Shown here in pieces: positions 1 to 10,887 of a stretch of 64,000 nt of DNA. Made by a program: the position numbers and the translations under genes. A model generated the notes under the pieces. The model was not told the DNA's origin. It saw only the letters and a list, made by a program, of their open reading frames with translations, and did not search any database. Source of the stretch: an uncultured Pelagibacteraceae bacterium (GTDB lineage: Bacteria; Pseudomonadota; Alphaproteobacteria; Pelagibacterales; Pelagibacteraceae); NCBI GenBank assembly GCA_902615425.1, contig CACMPD010000002.1:62001-126000 (forward strand), read 5' to 3'. Every line of letters starts with the position of its first letter. The first letter of the stretch is position 1.

Positions 1-507
1 TATATGGTCTACTTTATGTTTATGTAGACATATACCTTTAACTAAATTTACTTGTACTTCATAAGCAGTTATTATTCCTCTTAAAAGATCTAAACCACTT
101 TTTTTATTTTGTTGAGCAACACTTATTAGAGGAGGAATGTTATCTCCTGGATGACTATAATCAGCGGCTAAAAAAGTATCATGAAAATCCAATTCTCTTA
201 CAGCAGTTCCGTTCGACCAAGCTGCCCACTCACAATCAAATCTTAATTTACTATTAACACCGAATAATGTTGCACCATTTTTTCTTGAATGTTTTAGAGC
301 CATTTCTCTAGATGAAACAACAGGCCTTCTGTTAAGTGATGCTATTGCAACCGATGCATTGTCTATTATTCTATTTATTGACATTTCAATTGCATCTTTA
401 CTTAACTTAGAATTATCACAGGCAATTTCTGCAATTTTCCATGCAAGCTGATTTTTTTTTGGTAGATGAATCTTAGATGGGTAAACTTTAATTTTATGAA
501 CTATCAA
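1..507 (-). CDS. prpD: MmgE/PrpD family protein (2-methylcitrate dehydratase-like), N-terminal part, truncated by window edge
   Basis: My reverse-strand translation from TTG at 505-507 gives MIVHKIKVYPSKIHLPKKNQLAWKIAEIACDNS...ELDFHDTFLAADYSHPGDNIPPLISVAQ, a PrpD-like N-terminus; not in the ORF track. Confidence 0.8.
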   Translation of the reverse strand, partial: MIVHKIKVYPSKIHLPKKNQLAWKIAEIACDNSKLSKDAIEMSINRIIDNASVAIASLNRRPVVSSREMALKHSRKNGATLFGVNSKLRFDCEWAAWSNGTAVRELDFHDTFLAADYSHPGDNIPPLISVAQQNKKSGLDLLRGIITAYEVQVNLVKGICLHKHKVDHI

Positions 508-560
508 AATAACTCCTAATTAACGAAGTTGTTTTAATAGTTAAAAAAAAATAATCAATA

Positions 561-1244
561 TTAAAGATATTTTGATACTATTTTTTCGATACCAATAAAG
601 TCTTTTACCAAGTGATTATGGTAAATTTCATTTGTTTTTTTTTCAGTATATCCATCTTCCATTAAGATAACTGGTATACCAGCATCTTTTGCTGCATTTG
701 CGTCAGTTTCACTATCTCCAATCATTAACGATTTTTTTATATCACCTTGCAATATTTCAATTACAGATGTTAAATGCCTTGGATCAGGCTTACAATAATC
801 AAATGTGTTATGTCCAGCAACGTATTCAAAAAAATCATAAATCCCAATTTTTTTTAAAAGATCGACGGCCAAGTAATCAGTTTTATTTGTGCAAACAGCC
901 ATAGAAATATTATTTTTTTTCGACCATATTAAAAAATCTTTGACACCATTTATCAAAGTACTTTCGTTAACAATGTTTTTTCCATAGAAGTCAATAAAAT
1001 CTTTTATCATCTCTTTTTTAATTTTTTCATCTTGCACTTTTCCAAATTCCTTTTTAGCTTGTCCCCAAATTGATCGTCCAAGCATTGCACCTGCACCTTG
1101 CCCTACAAGACTCCTTATTTCCTCTGTAGACTTTGTGGGATAACCAAATTTTTTCATTACATGATTATGGGCACGCATTAAATCTGGTGCTGTATCAACT
1201 AAAGTTCCATCTAAATCAAAAAGAATTGTAAAATTTTGCTGCAT
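561..1244 (-). CDS. gph: HAD-superfamily phosphatase, phosphoglycolate phosphatase-like
   Basis: DLDGTLVDT motif, CTNKTDYLA, MIGDSETDANAAKDAGIPVI. Confidence 0.85.
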   Translation of the reverse strand: MQQNFTILFDLDGTLVDTAPDLMRAHNHVMKKFGYPTKSTEEIRSLVGQGAGAMLGRSIWGQAKKEFGKVQDEKIKKEMIKDFIDFYGKNIVNESTLINGVKDFLIWSKKNNISMAVCTNKTDYLAVDLLKKIGIYDFFEYVAGHNTFDYCKPDPRHLTSVIEILQGDIKKSLMIGDSETDANAAKDAGIPVILMEDGYTEKKTNEIYHNHLVKDFIGIEKIVSKYL

Positions 1245-1315
1245 AATTAAAAGTTTTTTTAAGAAATATTATGTGAATTAAGAAACATGTATACTTAATA
1301 TAAAGGATTTTATAG

Positions 1316-1939
1316 ATGAAACAATTAAATTTACAAAAGCTTCAATATAATCTTCGAAAAAAATTTTTAAAAGTTGGTGTAAAAATGATTAGTCCTGAAA
1401 CGATTTTTTTTTCGAAAGATACAAAGATAGGTAAGAATGTGATTATCGAACCTTATGTAGTAATTGGCCAAAGAGTTAAAATTGGAAACAATGTTACAAT
1501 AAAATCTTTTTCACATTTAGAAGATTGTAAAATAGAAAATAAAGTTGATGTTGGCCCATATGCTAGAATAAGACCGGGTGTAATTTTAAAAAGTGGTTCA
1601 AAAATTGGAAATTTTGTTGAAATTAAAAAAAGTACTTTGGGTATAAATTCAAAAGTAAACCACTTAACATACATTGGTGATAGCGAAATTGGTAAATCGG
1701 TTAACATTGGTGCTGGAACAATTACTTGTAATTATAATGGGGTAAAAAAAAGCAAAACTAAGATAAAAGACAATGTATTTATTGGTTCAAATTCATCATT
1801 AGTAGCACCACTTACTATTGAAGAGAATAGTGTGGTTGGAGCTGGATCAGTTATAACGAAAAATGTAAAGAAAAAATCATTAGCATTAACGAGAAGTTTA
1901 CAGACGGAAATTAAAAATTATAAAAGAAAATCAAAATAG
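1316..1939 (+). CDS. glmU: GlmU C-terminal (left-handed beta-helix acetyltransferase) domain only
   Basis: Hexapeptide repeats, GPYARIRPG, NHLTYIGDSEIGKSVNIGAGTITCNYNG; linker helix retained but no pyrophosphorylase domain. Confidence 0.85.
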   Translation: MKQLNLQKLQYNLRKKFLKVGVKMISPETIFFSKDTKIGKNVIIEPYVVIGQRVKIGNNVTIKSFSHLEDCKIENKVDVGPYARIRPGVILKSGSKIGNFVEIKKSTLGINSKVNHLTYIGDSEIGKSVNIGAGTITCNYNGVKKSKTKIKDNVFIGSNSSLVAPLTIEENSVVGAGSVITKNVKKKSLALTRSLQTEIKNYKRKSK

Positions 1940-1941
1940 TT

Positions 1942-3762
1942 ATGTGTGGAATAATTGGAATTAATAGCAATAAACCTGTATCAGCAACTATAATTAATTC
2001 TCTAAAAAAATTAGAGTATAGAGGTTATGACTCAGCTGGTATGGCAACTCTCTATAATGGATTAATAAATGAGTTAAAATCTGAGGGGAGAGTAGAAAAT
2101 TTGGAGAAAAATTCCTTAGTTCAAAGTATGGAGGGAACTATTGGTATTGGTCATGTAAGATGGGCAACACACGGGCTCCCAAATAGTATTAATGCTCATC
2201 CACATTCTTCCAAGAATGTTTCTGTTGTTCATAATGGAATTATTGAAAACTCAACAATATTAAAAAAATATTTAATTGGAAAAGGTCACAAATTTAAATC
2301 TCAAACTGATACAGAGGTAATAGTACATTTAATTACTGAAAATCTTAAAACAGAAAACATTGTTAATTCAATTCAAAAAACTTTGAAGTCGTTACATGGA
2401 AGTTTTGCATTGGGTATAATTTTTAAAGATCAACCAGATTTAATCGTTGGTGCAAGAAGGGGTTCACCATTAGCTGTTGGTTATGGTCCTAATGAAAATT
2501 ATCTAGGCTCTGACTCCTATGCCCTTAAATCAATGACAAATAAAATTACATATTTAAATGATGGTGAATTCTGTATTATTAAAAAAGATTATGTGGAATT
2601 TTTTAATGAGGAAGGAACTAAAATTAATAAAAAAATTTTAGAATTATCCTCTGAAGAAGAAAAATATGACAAAGGTGATTACAAACATTTTATGGCTAAA
2701 GAAATTGAAGAACAACCAAACACAATTAGAAATGGAATTAATGAGTATATAGATATGTCTAATAAAGATGTTAATATTTATAACTTTCCTTGGAAAAGTG
2801 ATGAGATTACATCAATAACCTTGATTGGATGTGGGACAGCGTATCATTCATGTTTAATGGCAAAATATTGGTTTGAAGAAATAACATCATTAGATGTAAA
2901 TATAGATATTGCATCAGAGTTCAGATACAGAAAAAACAGATTTAAAAAAGAGACACTTTATGTATTTGTCTCACAATCTGGAGAAACAGCAGATACTTAT
3001 GCTGCTTTAGATCTTTGTAAACAAAATGGCGTTAAAACTTGTGCAGTTGTAAATGTAGTAGAAAGCTCAATTGCAAGAGACTCTGAATTTGTATTACCAA
3101 TACATTGTGGAACTGAAATAGGTGTTGCTTCAACTAAAGCATTTCTTGGACAAATATTAGTTTTATATATTTTAGCCTTGAAACTTGGTTTATTAAGAAA
3201 GGATATTGAAAAAGCTCATTTTGATAAAAAAATTGACGATCTTAAAAATTTACCAAAACTTGTTGAGCAAACATTATTGATTGACAATAAAATACAAGCA
3301 ATTTCAAATACTTTTAATGAGGCAAAGGGTTCTATGTTTTTGGGACGTGGATTTTCTTATCCAATCGCTCTAGAAGGTGCCTTAAAACTAAAAGAATTAT
3401 CATACATTCATGCCGAAGGTTATCCTGCAGGAGAGATGAAACACGGACCTCTTGCATTAATAGAGGAGGGTATGCCAGTTGTAGTTTTAGCTCCACGAGA
3501 CAATTATTATAAAAAAACAATTTCAAATATGCAGGAGGTGATTGCAAGGGGGGCTAAAGTTTTATTAATAACAAATAAAAGTAAAGATGAGGTAATTTCA
3601 GAAAATATTTGGGAGAAAATCGAAGTTGAAAGCACTAATGAAGATTTACTACCTTTTCTTTTGACAATTCCTTTGCAAAAATTAGCTTATTATTCAGCGT
3701 TAAAAAAAGGTTATGACATTGATAAACCTAGAAATTTAGCAAAGTCAGTAACCGTTGAATAA
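1942..3762 (+). CDS. glmS: Glutamine--fructose-6-phosphate aminotransferase
   Basis: MCGIIGI N-terminal Cys, SIS domains (SQSGETADT), C-terminal DKPRNLAKSVTVE. Confidence 0.98.
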   Translation: MCGIIGINSNKPVSATIINSLKKLEYRGYDSAGMATLYNGLINELKSEGRVENLEKNSLVQSMEGTIGIGHVRWATHGLPNSINAHPHSSKNVSVVHNGIIENSTILKKYLIGKGHKFKSQTDTEVIVHLITENLKTENIVNSIQKTLKSLHGSFALGIIFKDQPDLIVGARRGSPLAVGYGPNENYLGSDSYALKSMTNKITYLNDGEFCIIKKDYVEFFNEEGTKINKKILELSSEEEKYDKGDYKHFMAKEIEEQPNTIRNGINEYIDMSNKDVNIYNFPWKSDEITSITLIGCGTAYHSCLMAKYWFEEITSLDVNIDIASEFRYRKNRFKKETLYVFVSQSGETADTYAALDLCKQNGVKTCAVVNVVESSIARDSEFVLPIHCGTEIGVASTKAFLGQILVLYILALKLGLLRKDIEKAHFDKKIDDLKNLPKLVEQTLLIDNKIQAISNTFNEAKGSMFLGRGFSYPIALEGALKLKELSYIHAEGYPAGEMKHGPLALIEEGMPVVVLAPRDNYYKKTISNMQEVIARGAKVLLITNKSKDEVISENIWEKIEVESTNEDLLPFLLTIPLQKLAYYSALKKGYDIDKPRNLAKSVTVE

Positions 3763-3791
3763 TAAAAAATTTCTGATACAACAATCTTGAG

Positions 3792-5177
3792 TTGAAAATG
3801 AAAAATTGGAAAGTTAATAGCTGGAGAAAATATCCTGTAAAACATATTCCGGAATATCCGGATAAAAAAGAATTGGATCAAGTTTTGAATAAAATCAAAA
3901 CCTTTCCACCTTTGGTTTTTGCTGGAGAAACAAGACATTTGAAACAACAACTTGCTGAAGTTGTGGATGGAAAAGCCTTTTTATTACAAGGTGGTGATTG
4001 TGCAGAAAGTTTTGCAGAATTTCATCCTGACAATATTCGAGATACATTTAAAGTTATTCTTCAAATGTCGTTAGTTTTGACTTACTCAGCATCTTTACCA
4101 GTTGTAAAACTTGGAAGAATAGCTGGTCAATTTTCAAAACCAAGAAGTGCCCCTACTGAAATACAGGGCGGCAAAGAATTACCAAGTTATTTAGGCGATA
4201 ATATAAATGCGATTGATTTTACAGAAAAAGCGCGAAGACCTGATCCAAAAAGGATGTTCAAAGCTTATTCACAATCTGCTTCAACCTTAAATATCTTAAG
4301 AGCATTTTCAAAAGGAGGTTTTGCAGATTTAAATAAAGTTCACTTGTGGAACTTAGATTATATTAAGAAAAGCCCTCAAGCTAAAAAATTTAAAGAGTTG
4401 GAGGATAAAATTGCTGATGCTTTAGCTTTTATGGAAGCTTGTGGAATAACTTCCGACTTTAATAATAGATTGTACACAGTGAATTTTTGGACTTCTCATG
4501 AAGCATTACATTTACCTTTTGAGGAAAGTATGACTAGAATTGACTCTACTACAGGAGAATATCATGATACATCTGCTCATTTTGTTTGGATTGGAGATAG
4601 AACAAGACAAATTGATGGTGGTCATGTAGAGTTTTGTAAGGGTATCGAAAACCCAATAGGAATTAAATGCGGACCAACCTCAAAGCCAGATGAAATTGCA
4701 AAAATTTGTGAATTGATAAACCCAAACAATGAAAAAGGTAAAATTACTTTGATCTCTAGGTTTGGTCATAAAAATGTTGAGAAATTTTTACCTAAATTAA
4801 TTAGAGGAATAAAAAAAGAGGGTTTAAATGTGGTTTGGTCGTGCGATCCAATGCATGGAAATACAATTAAATCGACAACAGGTTTCAAAACAAGACCTTT
4901 TAATGATGTTGTTAGTGAGGTTAAAAATGTATTTGCTGTGCATCAGTCTGAAGGGTCTTATGCTGGTGGTTTACATGTTGAAATGACTGGACAAGATGTG
5001 ACAGAGTGTACGGGTGGTGCAAGAAAAATATCAGATGCTGACCTGTCTAGCAGATATCATACTCATTGCGATCCTCGTTTAAACTCCGATCAAGCAATTG
5101 AGCTAGCATTTTTAATTTCTGATGAGATTAAAAAGAATAGCAGCTATTCGAAAAATGCTATTCAAGCGGCATCTTAG
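3792..5177 (+). CDS. 3-deoxy-7-phosphoheptulonate synthase, class II
   Basis: LLQGGDCAESF, GRIAGQFSKPRS, WSCDPMHGNT, HVEMTGQDVTECTGG. Confidence 0.97.
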   Translation: MKMKNWKVNSWRKYPVKHIPEYPDKKELDQVLNKIKTFPPLVFAGETRHLKQQLAEVVDGKAFLLQGGDCAESFAEFHPDNIRDTFKVILQMSLVLTYSASLPVVKLGRIAGQFSKPRSAPTEIQGGKELPSYLGDNINAIDFTEKARRPDPKRMFKAYSQSASTLNILRAFSKGGFADLNKVHLWNLDYIKKSPQAKKFKELEDKIADALAFMEACGITSDFNNRLYTVNFWTSHEALHLPFEESMTRIDSTTGEYHDTSAHFVWIGDRTRQIDGGHVEFCKGIENPIGIKCGPTSKPDEIAKICELINPNNEKGKITLISRFGHKNVEKFLPKLIRGIKKEGLNVVWSCDPMHGNTIKSTTGFKTRPFNDVVSEVKNVFAVHQSEGSYAGGLHVEMTGQDVTECTGGARKISDADLSSRYHTHCDPRLNSDQAIELAFLISDEIKKNSSYSKNAIQAAS

Positions 5178-5216
5178 ACTGTTGTTTTTAAATCAATTTT
5201 GATTAAATAGTATGTT

Positions 5217-5954
5217 ATGAATCCTACTGAAAAAGTAAAATACATATCAAATTGGATTAAGAGTTACGTTGATCAAATGCCAAGTAAAGCTCAATCTTTA
5301 GTGATTGGTATTTCTGGCGGTATTGACTCATCTGTTTCAAGTACCTTGAGTGCGATGACAGGTTTAAAAACAATTGTTTTAACTATGCCAATAAAACAAA
5401 AGGAAAATCAGCATGATTTAAGTTTAAAGCACCAGGAATGGTTAACAAAAAAATTTAAAAATGTTGAAGCTCATACTATTAGTTTAGATAAATTATTTGA
5501 AACATTTTCATCTACATTAAATAAATTTGATAACGAACATGGATACGCGAATTCTAGAGCCAGGTTAAGAATGGCAACTCTTTACCAAGTAGCTGCAGCT
5601 AACAAAGGTATTGTTGTTGGAACTGGTAATAAAGTTGAAGATTTTGGTGTTGGTTTTTATACAAAATATGGTGATGGCGGTGTTGATATTTCTCCAATAG
5701 CAGATTGTAACAAAACAGAAGTATGGGAATTAGGAAAAGAACTTGGAATATTAAAAGAGATTATTGATGCTCCCCCTACTGATGGCTTGTGGGATGATGG
5801 CAGAACAGATGAAGGTCAGTTAGGATTCAATTATAGTGAGTTGGAGGATGCAATGAGTAACCCAAATTCTCCTCATAGAAGCCAATACGAAAAAATTAGA
5901 AATCAAAACTTGCATAAAATGGAGCCTATTCCAGTTTGCAAGATTCCTAGTTAA
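5217..5954 (+). CDS. nadE: NAD synthetase (ammonia-dependent type)
   Basis: SGGIDSS ATP-pyrophosphatase motif, GTGNKVEDFGVGFYTKYGDGGVDISPI. Confidence 0.95.
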   Translation: MNPTEKVKYISNWIKSYVDQMPSKAQSLVIGISGGIDSSVSSTLSAMTGLKTIVLTMPIKQKENQHDLSLKHQEWLTKKFKNVEAHTISLDKLFETFSSTLNKFDNEHGYANSRARLRMATLYQVAAANKGIVVGTGNKVEDFGVGFYTKYGDGGVDISPIADCNKTEVWELGKELGILKEIIDAPPTDGLWDDGRTDEGQLGFNYSELEDAMSNPNSPHRSQYEKIRNQNLHKMEPIPVCKIPS

Positions 5955-6002
5955 TCAATTAGATTAACAAATCATCAAATAAGGTATATTTCTTAATCAT
6001 CA

Positions 6003-7349
6003 ATGATGGATATTTTTTTAACAAATAATTTAACAAATAAAAAAGAGCAATTCATTCCAAAAAATAAAGAGAAAATAGGAATGTATGTTTGTGGACCCAC
6101 TGTTTATGATGATCCACATATTGGTAATGCAAGACCTTTGGTTGTTTTTGACATTCTTTATAGGCTACTTAAAGATAACTTTTCAAATGTAACCTATGTT
6201 AGGAATATAACTGATATTGATGATAAAATTATCAAATCGTCTAGAGAACAAAAAATTTCCACAAAAGAACTTACAGAAAAAGTAACCTCAGGTTTTTTAA
6301 AAGATTGTGAATTTTTAAATTGTGAAAATCCAACTCATCAACCTAAAGCGACAGAACATATAGATCTTATGATTGAGATGATTACTGAATTGATTAAAAA
6401 GGGTTTTGCTTATGAAAATCAAAAACACGTATATTTTGAAGTAAAAAAATTTTTAGATTATGGAAAATTATCGAATAAAAATTTAGATGACTTGATTGCA
6501 GGATCAAGAATAGAAATTAGTGAAAATAAAAAAAATTCTGAGGATTTTGTTTTATGGAAACCATCAATTAATGATGAACCTTATTGGGACTCTCCCTGGG
6601 GAAAAGGTAGACCTGGTTGGCATTTAGAATGTTCTGCAATGTCCAAAAAATTTTTGGGCAATGAATTTGATATTCACGGGGGCGGTATAGATTTAATTTT
6701 TCCACATCACGAAAATGAAATTGCTCAATCTAGATGTGCAAATGAAACAAAAGTTTTTGCAAAATATTGGATCCATAACGCCTTTATCACAATGTCTAAT
6801 GAGAAAATGGCTAAGTCCCAAGGAAATATCTTAAAGATTAAAGATTTTAGAAATAAGATTAGTGGTCAGATTATTAGATTGGCTCTAATGAGTACACATT
6901 ACAAACAGCCACTTGATTGGAATGATAAGTTATTAAGTGATTGTGAAAATACTTTAGATAAATGGTACAAAGTCTATTCATCTGATTTAAAATCAATTAA
7001 AGTTCCAGATAAAATTTTAAAGCCATTATATGAAGATTTGAACACACCTGGTTATATTGCAAACCTTCACAATTTATTTGAAAAAGCCACTAAAGGTGAA
7101 GGTATAGACTTATTCATATCAGCATGCCAATTTATAGGTTTGATGAATGAAAGTACTGAGCAATGGAATGACTTTAAAAAGAATAAAGCATCTATTAGTG
7201 AGTCTGAAATTAAAAATATGCTTAGTTTAAGAGATAAAGCTAGAGAAAATAAGAATTATAAAGAAGCAGATAGAATTAGAGATGAACTTTATGACAAAGG
7301 TGTTTTAATAGAAGACAAAGATGGTAAAACACTCTGGAAATTTAAATGA
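6003..7349 (+). CDS. cysS: Cysteinyl-tRNA synthetase
   Basis: MYVCGPTVYDDPHIGNAR, PGWHLECSAMS, KMAKSQGN (KMSKS-like). Confidence 0.97.
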   Translation: MMDIFLTNNLTNKKEQFIPKNKEKIGMYVCGPTVYDDPHIGNARPLVVFDILYRLLKDNFSNVTYVRNITDIDDKIIKSSREQKISTKELTEKVTSGFLKDCEFLNCENPTHQPKATEHIDLMIEMITELIKKGFAYENQKHVYFEVKKFLDYGKLSNKNLDDLIAGSRIEISENKKNSEDFVLWKPSINDEPYWDSPWGKGRPGWHLECSAMSKKFLGNEFDIHGGGIDLIFPHHENEIAQSRCANETKVFAKYWIHNAFITMSNEKMAKSQGNILKIKDFRNKISGQIIRLALMSTHYKQPLDWNDKLLSDCENTLDKWYKVYSSDLKSIKVPDKILKPLYEDLNTPGYIANLHNLFEKATKGEGIDLFISACQFIGLMNESTEQWNDFKKNKASISESEIKNMLSLRDKARENKNYKEADRIRDELYDKGVLIEDKDGKTLWKFK

Positions 7350-8947
7350 GCAAAGAAAGATTATACATATTTGATACAACTCTAAGAGATGGAGCTCAAA
7401 CTCAGGGTGTTGATTTTTCTTTGGAAGATAAAGAAAAAATTGCCTCAGCTTTAGATAATTTAGGTGTTGATTATATTGAAGCAGGATGGCCTGGTGCTAA
7501 TCCAACAGATACAGAATTTTTTCAAAAGAAACATAATTTTAAAAACTCAAAGCTAACATCTTTTGGGATGACTAAAAGATCTGGAAGAAGTGCAGAAAAT
7601 GATACTGGTTTATCAGCACTCATGAATTCAAATACCTCTGCTGTTTGTTTGGTAGGAAAGTCCTGGGATTTTCATGTTGATGTAGCTTTAGGAATAACAA
7701 ATGAGGAAAATTTAGAAAATATTTCTGAAAGCGCTAAACATTTTGTAAAAGCAAAAAAAGAGTTCATGTTTGATGCAGAGCATTTTTTTGATGGTTACAA
7801 AGCAAATCCAAAATATGCATTGTCTTGTATAAAAGCTGCATATGATCAAGGTGCAAGGTGGATCGTTTTATGTGATACGAATGGAGGAACATTGCCTCAC
7901 GAAGTTACACAAATAATTACCGAAGTTTCTAAAGTTGTTCCAGGAAAGAACCTGGGAATCCATGCACATAACGATACTGGCAATGCAGTTGCAAATTCAT
8001 TAGCAGCAGTATTATCTGGAGTGAGACAAATCCAAGGAACAATCAATGGTTTAGGTGAAAGATGTGGTAATGCAAATTTAATGTCATTAATTCCAACTTT
8101 TTTTTTGAAAAAAGATTTTTCATCGCAATTTGAAATCAGTATCAAATCAGAAAACATTAAAAATTTAACTGAATGTTCAAGATTATTAGATGAAATTTTA
8201 AATAGAAAACCTAATCAACATTTACCTTATGTTGGTGCTGCAGCATTTTCACATAAAGGAGGATTGCATGTATCAGCTGTACAAAAAGATCCAAAAACTT
8301 ATGAACATATCGATCCAGAAAAGGTTGGTAATACAAGAAATATTGTTGTTTCAGATCAATCTGGAAAATCAAATATTATATCTAGACTAAAAAGTATCAA
8401 AATTAATATTGAGGAAAGTGATCCAAAAATTAAAAAATTGTTGGACGAAGTTAAAGATAGGGAATTTATTGGTTATAGTTATGATGGGGCTGACGCCTCT
8501 TTTGAATTACTAGCTAGAAGAATTATTGGAGAAATACCAAGATATATTTCAATTAATGAATATGACGTGTCTGTTAAAAAAAATAAGTCTGGAGAAATAG
8601 TTTCCTCTGCAAAAGCTCAATTAGAAGTTGATGGAGAAAAAATTATATGTGAGGGAGAGGGGAATGGACCAGTAAATGCATTAGATAATGCTATTAGACA
8701 AAACGTTGATAGACTTGCAAAATATTCAAAATATCTAAAAGATTTAAAACTTGTTGATTACAAAGTAAGAATTTTAAATACAGGAACAGAGGCAGTTACT
8801 AGAGTGTCTATTGAAAGCACAGATTCAAAAGGAAAGAATTGGTTTACTATTGGTGTATCTACAAACATTATCGATGCTTCGTTCAAAGCATTAATTGATA
8901 GCTTAGATTATAAACTATTTAAGGATAATGCTCCTGCTAGTAAATAA
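7346..8947 (+). CDS. cimA: (R)-citramalate synthase / HMG-CoA lyase-like family
   Basis: DTTLRDGAQTQGVDFS, GIHAHNDTGNAVANS, GLGERCGNANL, LeuA-type regulatory C-terminus. Confidence 0.92.
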   Translation: MSKERLYIFDTTLRDGAQTQGVDFSLEDKEKIASALDNLGVDYIEAGWPGANPTDTEFFQKKHNFKNSKLTSFGMTKRSGRSAENDTGLSALMNSNTSAVCLVGKSWDFHVDVALGITNEENLENISESAKHFVKAKKEFMFDAEHFFDGYKANPKYALSCIKAAYDQGARWIVLCDTNGGTLPHEVTQIITEVSKVVPGKNLGIHAHNDTGNAVANSLAAVLSGVRQIQGTINGLGERCGNANLMSLIPTFFLKKDFSSQFEISIKSENIKNLTECSRLLDEILNRKPNQHLPYVGAAAFSHKGGLHVSAVQKDPKTYEHIDPEKVGNTRNIVVSDQSGKSNIISRLKSIKINIEESDPKIKKLLDEVKDREFIGYSYDGADASFELLARRIIGEIPRYISINEYDVSVKKNKSGEIVSSAKAQLEVDGEKIICEGEGNGPVNALDNAIRQNVDRLAKYSKYLKDLKLVDYKVRILNTGTEAVTRVSIESTDSKGKNWFTIGVSTNIIDASFKALIDSLDYKLFKDNAPASK

Positions 8948-9660
8948 TGAGTGAAAAAAACGTCACTTTTATTTTACATAAACCTCAATTATCAGAAAAC
9001 ATTGGTGCATGTGCTAGGGCTATAAAAAATTTTAATTTTAAAAAATTAGTTTTAATTAATCCAAAACCCATCTTCCCTAATGATAAAATCTTAGCAACAT
9101 CTGTCGGAGCAAAAGACATCATTAATCAAAGTAAAAAACATGATAATTTAGAAAAAGCTTTAGGAAAGATTGATATTTTAATTGCCACTTCGGCAAGATT
9201 TAGAAATAAGAATATAAAACATATTAATTTAGAAGATTTAAAAAAGATTAATTTTAAGAAGAGAGTTGGGTTTTTATTTGGGTCAGAAGCATCAGGCTTA
9301 TCAAATGAGGAGGTGAGTTATGCAAATTACACTTTGCAAATACCTACTAATCCTGATTTCAAATCTTTAAATTTATCTCATAGCTTGATCATAATTGCTC
9401 AATATGTAGCCAGTCTTATCAAATTAAAAAATATTCCGTTCAAAAAATCAAAAAAGGTTAAATCAGCGAGCAAAAAAGAAATTCAATTAATGTTAGGCCT
9501 TTGCATTAAAAATTTAGATGAAATAAATTTTTTTAGACCTAAAGAGAAGAGGCCAAAAATGTTAGAAAACCTAAGAAACATTTTTTATAAAATGGACTTA
9601 TCTGATAAAGAAACACGTATATTATCTGGTGTATTTGCAAGTTTGGGTAAAAAACGTTGA
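8947..9660 (+). CDS. SpoU/TrmH-family RNA methyltransferase (TrmJ-like)
   Basis: HKPQLSENIGACARAIKNF, GFLFGSEASGLSNEE, NLSHSLIIIAQY. Confidence 0.88.
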   Translation: MSEKNVTFILHKPQLSENIGACARAIKNFNFKKLVLINPKPIFPNDKILATSVGAKDIINQSKKHDNLEKALGKIDILIATSARFRNKNIKHINLEDLKKINFKKRVGFLFGSEASGLSNEEVSYANYTLQIPTNPDFKSLNLSHSLIIIAQYVASLIKLKNIPFKKSKKVKSASKKEIQLMLGLCIKNLDEINFFRPKEKRPKMLENLRNIFYKMDLSDKETRILSGVFASLGKKR

Positions 9661-9700
9661 TTGACAAAATAATGAGTAAGTTTATAAAGCCCTCTATTAA

Positions 9701-10318
9701 ATGACAAAAAGATTAAACTCTAAACATAAAGTTGACAGAAGATTAAAAGTAAATCTTTGGGGAAGACCTAAAAGTCCGTTTAATACAAGAGCATATGGAC
9801 CCGGCCAACATGGTCAGACCAAAACCTCAAAACCATCAGATTATGGAATTCAGTTACAAGCAAAACAAAAATTAAAAGCTTATTACGGAAATATTAATGA
9901 AAGACAATTTAGAAATATTTATAAAAAAGCTAGCATGCTCAAAGGTGATACAAGTGAGAACTTAATTGGATTATTGGAAAGAAGATTGGATGCAGTGATA
10001 TATAGAGCAAAGTTTGCAACTACAATTTTTTCTGCAAGACAATTAATCAACCATGGACATGTAAAAGTAAATGGAAAAAAAGTAAATATTTCTAGTTTTT
10101 CTGTTAGAGAAGAAGATACTATAGAAATTAGAGATAAGTCAAAACAACTTGCGATAATCGATATTGCTCTAGCTAGCAAAGAAAGAGAAGCTCCAGAATA
10201 TATTCAAATGGATGAAAAAAATAAAAAATTTAAGTTTGTTAGAATTCCAAAATTTGAGGAAGTACCATACCCAATTGTTATGGAGCCAAATTTAGTAATT
10301 GAGTATTACTCTAGATAA
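9701..10318 (+). CDS. rpsD: 30S ribosomal protein S4
   Basis: [27 protein letters not shown]4 RNA-binding domain [18 protein letters not shown]. Confidence 0.97.
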   Translation: MTKRLNSKHKVDRRLKVNLWGRPKSPFNTRAYGPGQHGQTKTSKPSDYGIQLQAKQKLKAYYGNINERQFRNIYKKASMLKGDTSENLIGLLERRLDAVIYRAKFATTIFSARQLINHGHVKVNGKKVNISSFSVREEDTIEIRDKSKQLAIIDIALASKEREAPEYIQMDEKNKKFKFVRIPKFEEVPYPIVMEPNLVIEYYSR

Positions 10319-10321
10319 TAA

Positions 10322-10654
10322 TTATTTTTTATAGTTAATACCTTTATCATCAAATAATTTTTTTAATTCTCCGCTCTCATACATTTCTTTAATGATATCA
10401 CATCCACCTATAAATTCTTTTTTGATATAAAGTTGAGGTATTGTTGGCCAATCACTAAAGACTTTAATTCCATCTCTCAAAGATTGATCTTCTAATACAT
10501 TTACACCCTTAAAATTTATTTCTAACATTTTAAGTATGTTTGAGACAGTCATTGAAAAACCACATTGTGGTTGGTCTGGAGTACCTTTCATAAAAAGGCA
10601 CACATCATTAGCACTAATATGATTTTGAATTAAAATTTTTGTTTGATCATCCAT
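10322..10654 (-). CDS. grxD: Monothiol glutaredoxin (Grx4 family)
   Basis: VCLFMKGTPDQPQCGFS, WPTIPQLYIKKEFIGGCDI. Confidence 0.95.
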   Translation of the reverse strand: MDDQTKILIQNHISANDVCLFMKGTPDQPQCGFSMTVSNILKMLEINFKGVNVLEDQSLRDGIKVFSDWPTIPQLYIKKEFIGGCDIIKEMYESGELKKLFDDKGINYKK

Positions 10655-10884
10655 TATTGTTCCTTTGTTTTAATTGCTAAAGCGTGTAGTTCATTTCCCA
10701 TCTTACCTTTTAATGAATTGTAAACCATTTTATGTTGTTCAATTTTACTCTTACCTGCAAATTGAGAAGAGGTTATAGTTGCTGAATAATGATTACCATC
10801 TCCAGCTAGATCTTGAATATCTATTACAGCATCCGGCATTGCTTCTTTAATATATTTTTCGATTTCTTTTAAATCCATTGCCAT
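10654..10884 (-). CDS. BolA family protein
   Basis: BolA/IbaG fold residues; MVYNSLKGKMGNELHALAIKT; adjacent to grxD. Confidence 0.9.
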   Translation of the reverse strand: MAMDLKEIEKYIKEAMPDAVIDIQDLAGDGNHYSATITSSQFAGKSKIEQHKMVYNSLKGKMGNELHALAIKTKEQ

Positions 10885-10887
10885 TTT

